Shown: positions 57,823 to 64,000 of the stretch, in pieces
Layout of the letters: every line of letters starts with the position of its first letter
Numbering within the stretch: the first letter of the stretch is position 1
Source of the DNA: Tetradesmus obliquus
Lineage: Eukaryota; Chlorophyta; Chlorophyceae; Sphaeropleales; Scenedesmaceae
Reading direction: 5' to 3'
Length of the DNA stretch: 64,000 nt
Assembly (NCBI GenBank): GCA_030272155.1
Contig: CP126201.1
Span: forward strand, 5,159,753 to 5,223,752
Made by a program: the position numbers and the translations under genes
Notes under the pieces: model-generated
What the model was told of the DNA's origin: nothing
The model's database searches: none
Seen by the model: the letters and a program-made list of their open reading frames with translations, nothing else

Positions 57823-60800
57823 GAAGAAGCAACATATGAACTTTGACTTGCCTTTCAGTTCAGCAGCAAAGTGGCAGGTGCAGTAAGATACGACGATACC
57901 CAACGTCTGTCCAAATCTAAAATGAAAAACAACTTGGGCGGACAGGACATCAGTTGTGCAATGATGGAAACTGCAACGACATCAGCAACGGCATGTCCCA
58001 AGTGCTCTGTTGCTGCTGAAGCAATACCTTACCATCACATCTGTCAAGCATGCAATCCACTGATTCCTCAGTGCACATCCAGCTGCTATAGAGCGTGAGT
58101 AAAAATGTGGCATCACGCCAATGCTTTGCAGGTTCATCAGAGGAGCCACACTGTTTGACAATTTCTACACTACTCCGCAGTGTGCACAGACGCGTGCAGC
58201 AGTGCTGACAGGGAGGCACCATGTCCGCACAGGCACCATGTTGGTCAGCTCAGGTGCGCAAGCGTGGATAGCAGATATGGATATGGGAGCAGCCACCTAT
58301 TGCTATGTAGAATGCTGCTAGTGTAATTTACTGTTGGCATGCTGCAGCTGTTGGTGGTGTCAGCAATAGCAGATATTTGCAGCGATGCAGGCCTGTTGCA
58401 GCCTTTTCTTTGCTTCATATGCAGAACACTGATGTGCTTGGAGCACAACGTTTCCACTGCTGCTGCTGTCACGCCCTTGACTCTCATGTGCATCACTGTG
58501 CGCAGGGTGGGACCTGTCGAATCCCGCTGAAGCCACAGCCGGCGCAGTGATGTCTGAGGCGGGCTACGCCACAGCAATGTTTGGCAAGTGGGCCCACAGC
58601 AGTCAGGTGCAGGGCTATGAGCCCTGGCACGCAGGCTTTGCCGAGTCGTATGTGCGCTCCAAGTACGAGCCAGACATGCTGCTGAGGTGGGTGGAGGATG
58701 ATGAGGCTGCTGCTTTGCTCTGCACCATGCTGTGCTTTTCATGGCTGGACCACAACACAATGCAGATTGGTATGCCTTTGGCTGCAACCATCTTGGGGGT
58801 GGTGTCACCCTTTCAAAAAAGGATGCGCACTGCCATGCTACAAATCTGATGGTCAACACAACTCTGCATAGCCGGCTGGCATCGGACACGTGGTGTTGAA
58901 TGCTACTTGCATACATTATGCAACCGATCTCTCCCTTGCTGAGTTGCTCCCACGCATGCTTGCAGACACAATGGACGTTATGAGCACTCCGGAACCAATG
59001 GGACGTACCGGTTTGCTGAACAAGCATTAATGTCACGCGTGATCAACTACCTGGCCCGCCAAGCCCCAAGCAACAGGCAGCAAGGACAACAGAGTGTACC
59101 ACAACAACCATTCTTCATGTACTACGCTCCCAGAGCCATACACACGTATGTATCGCTTTCTTGCACTTCTGCTTCAGTGTTGCCGGAGGATCAATCCACA
59201 CCAGCCCTGGCATCTCTAGCTAATGGTGTTGCTGCAACACCAGTGTTGCTTCATGTGATCAGCTTGCAACGCAACATATTGCTCTTGATTGCAGTGGGAG
59301 CAACAACAACAAGGAGACAATGTGTTCTGCAACCTGCATAATAGTTTGACTGTTCAAAGAGACACTGCTGCTGCTGCTGCTAATGGTGCTTCTGCTGCTA
59401 CTGTGGTACAACCATGGGCACAGATCCCCAACTGAGTTATTTGGTGGTCCGCAAAGGTTTTCCCCACCTGAGATGCTTGCACGCTACATGGCAGACCCCA
59501 AATACACTCAAGCGGCCATTGCCAACACAACTGTGCAGGTGCGTTCTCAAATCAGCCAGCTGATGCAACACAAATTACTTGCCTGCTAAATTAGTAGCTC
59601 TCTATCTGCTTGATCCGAACACAAGCGTGCCAAGTGATGGCGTGTTTGAATGTGTAGCGCAACAAGGTGATATTGAAAAAGTGCTTGAGCCTGCCAGTTG
59701 CTCACCAACGGCGCACCACCAGATTGTGTTCATCTTGACAGCATTTGATATCTGTTGTCTTACCGTGCTGATTTTCTCCGTGACACATGGGCTCACATGC
59801 GGCCAGGCTTGGGCAGCGCTGGAGTATCTGGACAAAGTCGTAGGCCGGCTCTTTGACTACCTTGCAGTTAGCGGCTTGGACAAAACTACTTACGTAATGC
59901 TGCTCAGCGACAACGGCTCAGCACTGCTGCCCAATGAAGGCTCCAAAGCCAACCGCATGGTGAGGCATTGGATCTGCATCCGAGCGCTAAAGTTACCCTG
60001 CAAGATCACACATCAACTTGTGCAACAAGCTAAGAAGCTGCCTTTGACGCGCACAACTATCATCCTGTTTTCATGTCCAGTCTCTTCAAATGTGCTTACC
60101 AGAACACATATGTTCTGTGAGTTCCAACTATCACCGTGTTGTCTCCACATTCGCTTTCTTCTATATAAGATCCCTTGCTGCATTGCTTCATTTGTCCTTG
60201 CAGAAGCGCATGCCAAGTGGCATGTTGGGCGGCAAAAGCGACATAACAGAGGGAGGCATCCGCAACTTCCTAGCAGTGCGCGGCCCGGGTGTGCCACACG
60301 GTATTGTTGACAGCACGCTAATGGATGTGACGGACGTGTTGCCGACCATTGCCGACATAGCTGGCATTGAACCTGCTTCAAGCACTCACTTGCCATGGGA
60401 CGGCATCAGCTTCAAAAACCTGATGCTGCCAACAGTGCAAGCAACCCAGGCCACCCGTCAAGCTGGCCAGGTAGCTACCACAAGTCAGGGACGCACCTAC
60501 CGTGGTACTGTCTTAGCCAATGCAGATCAGCTTGGCCGCTACTTGGTCACAATGAGCCCAAGCTGCTGGCATGCCAATGCTGTGCCAGACCTGAGCCCCA
60601 ACAGGTGAGAGAAAATGGGTGCTTATGCTAGACTTTAACTCAACAACCATGTTTTGGAGCTTTGCACAGAAGCCTTAACTCTACTGTAGTTACAATTTAA
60701 GACCACATTGTATGTACAACAGGTATCCTAACCTGGGTCACCACAAATGCCATACAATTTGCTATGGGTGTACACATGTACACAGTGTGCACATGTGCGC

Positions 60801-62906
60801 TGGTGTCATGAGTCACGCATTGTAGGATATGAAACCCAGATGTTGTGGTGCTTTGCAGGACGGTCTTGAAACCACAAGCGCTGTTCAATTGGGATAAAGG
60901 GGCTGTGGTGCGAAAGGCCATGGTGCCTGGCGAGCGCCTGTCTTTCCCAGGCCCCGGCTTAACAAAATGCCTTGCAGTGAGGCACAAGGACCTCAAGTGG
61001 ATTGGGCGCACCGGCAAAGTTTACAGGTGATCACCACATGCTGTTTTTCCATCAGATGATTTTGAAGCCATCTAAGTGATCCGCACAACCATAACACAAT
61101 GTTGCAGCACTAGTGCGCTCACACCAGACGTATACACACACACCTGCGGTAATTGCTCTATGCGGGGAGGCTTGAACCAATTGTGGCCTAATGACATACC
61201 ATGCACGTCACCGCCACACGGTGTTGATCGACTTGCACAGGTTCACAGGCGGCAACCACATTGAGTTGCCGCGATATGAGCTGCCACGTGCTCAAGCTTC
61301 AAAGGCCGCGGACACCATGGCGGCCGCTGCACGGTCTTGGTGGCGTTCTGTTGTGTCAGAGCCATACAGCTTCCAGAAGGCCGCACTGTTTGTAGGCATG
61401 GGCAACGAGAGTTACAGCAACATCATGGCCATGTATGCTCATGACCGCACGCCGGCCAACGTGACACTGCTTGACAAAGGGGCGACCGGGTTTGTGAGCC
61501 CTGGCGACCGGATGTGCTGGAATGTGAAGGTACGACTGAGGTTATCAGCTTTTCTTGAAAAATTAACAGCATCTGTAGAATGAGGTGTCATAAAGTTTGA
61601 CGCAGTCAGAGTTCATGTAGGTTTGTGTCAACAAAACAACATCAAAACAATGCAATTGCCAAATCACAATGCGCAACCGATATTGTGAGCGCATTCCCTT
61701 GGTCTGCTCCTTCTACGAAACATTATGTAACAGTAAGCAAGGCAACAACCTGGCTTCTATGCGAGAACTTTCGGGCAGCAATAACCTTGCAAATTGAAAC
61801 ACGCGCAACACACATGCAAGACTGTGAACCCAACATTGTCAGAGCTTTACTTTGCAGTAATGACGTTAACATTTGCCCGAGTCATGTGATTGATTCTCAT
61901 ACAACACTTGCTGACGTCTTTCAAAGCTTCCATATCTTTCATGTTGCAGGTCATGTCCGACGGTGTTTACAACATTGTCATCATGTACACCTCAATTGTA
62001 GAGGCTACCTTCAAGCTAGCAGTTGGAGATTACAAATCCCTGCTTGACAGTTCTTCGCCGTCCATCACCGCTCGATTGCCTGCCATGGTAGGTGGCGCTT
62101 TTGATATGTGCACACGTAGAGTACCTCCCATGTCTCAAGGATGTAGATTACCTCCCATGTATAATGGAGCAAAATTGCTGACTCTTTGCATACTTTTGCA
62201 ATCATACAACGGCAGTGCAACTAAACCCTGAACAATTAAAAAAAGTGTTCAACTATGACATGTCTGGCCGTGGACCCTACGACTTGCTTTCACTTTGCTG
62301 CGGCTTATACCATCTCAGATGTTGCCAGGACCACCACATGTACACCCCATCTCGCTAAGGATAAATCCAAAGCATAACACTTGATGAAGGCTATATGTTT
62401 AACGGTCAAGCGGTGCAACTTATTACTGACTAGCAACTGGCTTGTGTTGTTTGCCTGTTTCGTAGGATGCACTGAAAGGCATGTCCCTAGGCAACATCAC
62501 ACTGAAGACCACCACTCAGGGCAGTGCCGGCGAGGCATGTTTGACGCTCATCAACACCACCAAGCCAGGCGCCCCCGTCTTCAAAAACCTTGCAAACCTA
62601 CGCTTTGGTAAACTTGCTAGCGACAACCCAACATCAGACGAAGAGTCCAGACTTCTGTCTTCCTTGACACCGCAGCCATCAGGGCAATCATCTTCAACCA
62701 TGGCTGTTCCAGCCCCTGGCTTGGACTTGACGGGCAAGTACAAATGGCTGATTCAAGACTCAAACTCGTTGCGGCAGAAGGGCACTGAACAAGCATGGAA
62801 GGAACTTCAACAGGCAACGGGTTGGGTGGATGGCCAAGATAGCCTTGATAGCATCTATTCACCATTAGAAATAGAGGTTGATTCAGACAGTGGCTTGTTT
62901 GATTGA
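56951..62906 (+). CDS. secreted arylsulfatase-type sulfatase with atypical C-x-Q-x-R active site
   Basis: Twelve exons close in frame to 793 residues: 56951-57005, 57338-57476, 58132-58253, 58506-58686, 58966-59145, 59424-59538, 59807-59959, 60204-60604, 60859-61026, 61241-61529, 61950-62087, 62466-62906 (TGA). The ATG at 56951 is chosen because it starts a signal peptide (MNEVTLYWVLLVLLSSTAV); an in-frame ATG also lies at 56873. Sulfatase features: metal-binding Asp pair in VTDDQGWDD (~43-44), active-site Cys82 in QCAQTRAAVLTGR, GKW, His in APRAIHTSP, SDNG (Asp299, Asn300), and Lys326 within GGKSDITEGGIRN, and TDVLPTIADIAG. The Cys motif lacks the usual Pro. A ~300-residue C-terminal extension has no recognised domain. 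Algal arylsulfatases free sulfate outside the cell, often under sulfur limitation. Confidence 0.9.
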
Positions 62907-63581
62907 TTTGGCAGGTGTTGATAAAATAGCTGGTTGGTTGGTTAGTTGGTTGGTTGATGGGCGGTTGCTTCATCTGGGGTTTCATCTTAGTGAAGTTTTT
63001 TGTAATTAGAATTGTTGTTGTTGACGTCAAGACTGCGCACCTGCGCTTCAGAAAATTTTAAGCAAGTGTACTGTTGCATCAAGTTTAGCTAACACTAGTG
63101 CAACCCTAACACTAGTGCAACCTGCAGTCGCCCAATCACCACAAAACAAGTGTGTCATACATTTGCCCAATCACCAATACATACATCAGCTTTGTCAACA
63201 TGCATAACTATGTCACCTAAGTCAACCTATGTCGGCAGTGTTCATATTGACCGTTTGAAACTGCGGAGCTTCACCCCGCACATGTTCACATTACCAGTTA
63301 CCAGTTACTAGTTACCAAAGTAGGGCCACAAGCCCAGCCACAAAGGAGCCAGACAAGGCTCATGGGGTCCAGAAAGCACAGAACAGAAACACAGACACTA
63401 AGCGTCGGAGACCTCAACAAGCTCAGAGTACTCAGTCTCTGAAGCACTAGACTCAGCCGGAGGCGAACCAACCATCTCAGGATCATTCTGAATCAAAAAG
63501 CAGCGATGTATGAAGGCAGCCACCCTGCTATGTCTCTGCTGCATGAAGTCAGCCAAGCTACGACCACCAGGGCTCACAGCA
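62907..63581. other. subtelomeric spacer between last gene and telomere
   Basis: No gene is supported. It contains short direct repeats (GGTTGGTT runs near 62930-62955, CTAACACTAGTGCAAC twice near 63089-63121, and ACCAGTTAC-type repeats near 63294-63317) and the 3' flank of the sulfatase. Confidence 0.55.
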
Positions 63582-64000
63582 TTTAGGTTTTAGGTTTTAG
63601 GTTTTAGGTTTTAGGTTTTTATGTTTTTAGGTTTTTATGTTTTTAGGTTTTTATGTTTTTAGGTTTTTAGTTTTTTAGGTTTTAGGTTTTAGGGTTTAGT
63701 TTTAGGTTTTAGTTTTTAGGTTTTAGTTTTTAGTTTTGGGTTTTGGGTTTAGGGTTTAGTTTTTAGGGTTTAGGGTTTTAGGTTTTAGGTTTTAGGTTTT
63801 AGGTTTTAGGGTTTAGGGTTTAGGGTTTAGGTTTTAGGTTTTAGGGTTTAGGGTTTAGGGTTTAGGGTTTAGGGTTTAGGGTTTAGGGTTTAGGGTTTAG
63901 GGTTTAGGGTTTAGGGTTTAGGGTTTAGGGTTTAGGGTTTAGGGTTTAGGGTTTAGGGTTTAGGGTTTAGGGTTTAGGGTTTAGGGTTTAGGGTTTAGGG
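63582..64000 (+). repeat. telomere: degenerate TTTTAGG-type zone then perfect TTTAGGG
   Basis: From 63582 to about 63838 the repeat is irregular, with TTTTAGG, TTTTTAGG, TTTTTATG and TTTTGGG variants. From about 63839 to the end it is perfect TTTAGGG, the plant-type telomere unit. The G-rich strand reads toward the window end, so this is the right end of a chromosome. Confidence 0.98.

Noticed and set aside
1..64000. tRNA or rRNA genes
   Set aside because: No cloverleaf with conserved B-box sequence (GGTTCRANNCC) or ribosomal core sequence was recognised on reading both strands, though a covariance search was not possible.

Overview
The window is the right-hand end of a nuclear chromosome of a green alga. 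It ends in about 420 bp of telomeric repeat, the last ~160 bp being perfect TTTAGGG units on the + strand. Genes are split by many short GT-AG introns, CAG/CTG (poly-Gln, poly-Ala) runs are everywhere, and the gene set (plastid-type BASS4-like transporter, mTERF-like protein, KDZ transposon, arylsulfatase) fits a chlorophyte. Genus cannot be fixed from the sequence alone. Exon chains given here were built by hand from GT-AG sites, reading frame and family conservation. Where they close in frame from start to stop I say so.

Layout: 48-6164 (+) 3' part of a DEAH-box RNA helicase, one intron of which carries a 30-copy minisatellite made from its own 5' splice site. 8215-11106 (-) a secreted Ala-Gln-Pro-Val repeat protein and two related reading frames. 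11793-15897 (-) an 820-residue nuclear-looking protein of unknown function. 16357-19542 a 282-bp tandem array. 20489-27699 (-) an intact Tnp2-like (CACTA/Plavaka-related) transposase gene with an intronic tandem array. 29729-33237 (-) a secreted subtilisin-like protease. 34134-51365 a complete 17.2-kb KDZ-type DNA transposon. 51407-53513 (-) an mTERF-like gene. 53900-56430 (+) a BASS4-like transporter. 56951-62906 (+) an arylsulfatase. 63582-64000 telomere.

The most important find is the KDZ element. It has 60-bp perfect terminal inverted repeats, a perfect 8-bp target-site duplication (TGCTGCCC), and two convergent multi-exon genes that both read through in frame by hand splicing. One encodes 1557 residues with a KDZ transposase core followed by a Ulp1-type cysteine protease. 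The other encodes about 1398 residues and matches no family I recognise. Perfect ends and open frames indicate a young, probably autonomous element. It landed 33 bp beyond the stop codon of the mTERF-like gene.

The host genes look independent of each other. RNA helicase and mTERF-like protein act on nucleic acids, the BASS4-like protein and sulfatase suggest anion/sulfur handling, and the subtilase and the repeat protein are secretory. The transposases, tandem arrays and splice-site minisatellite show an expanding, repeat-rich subtelomeric region.
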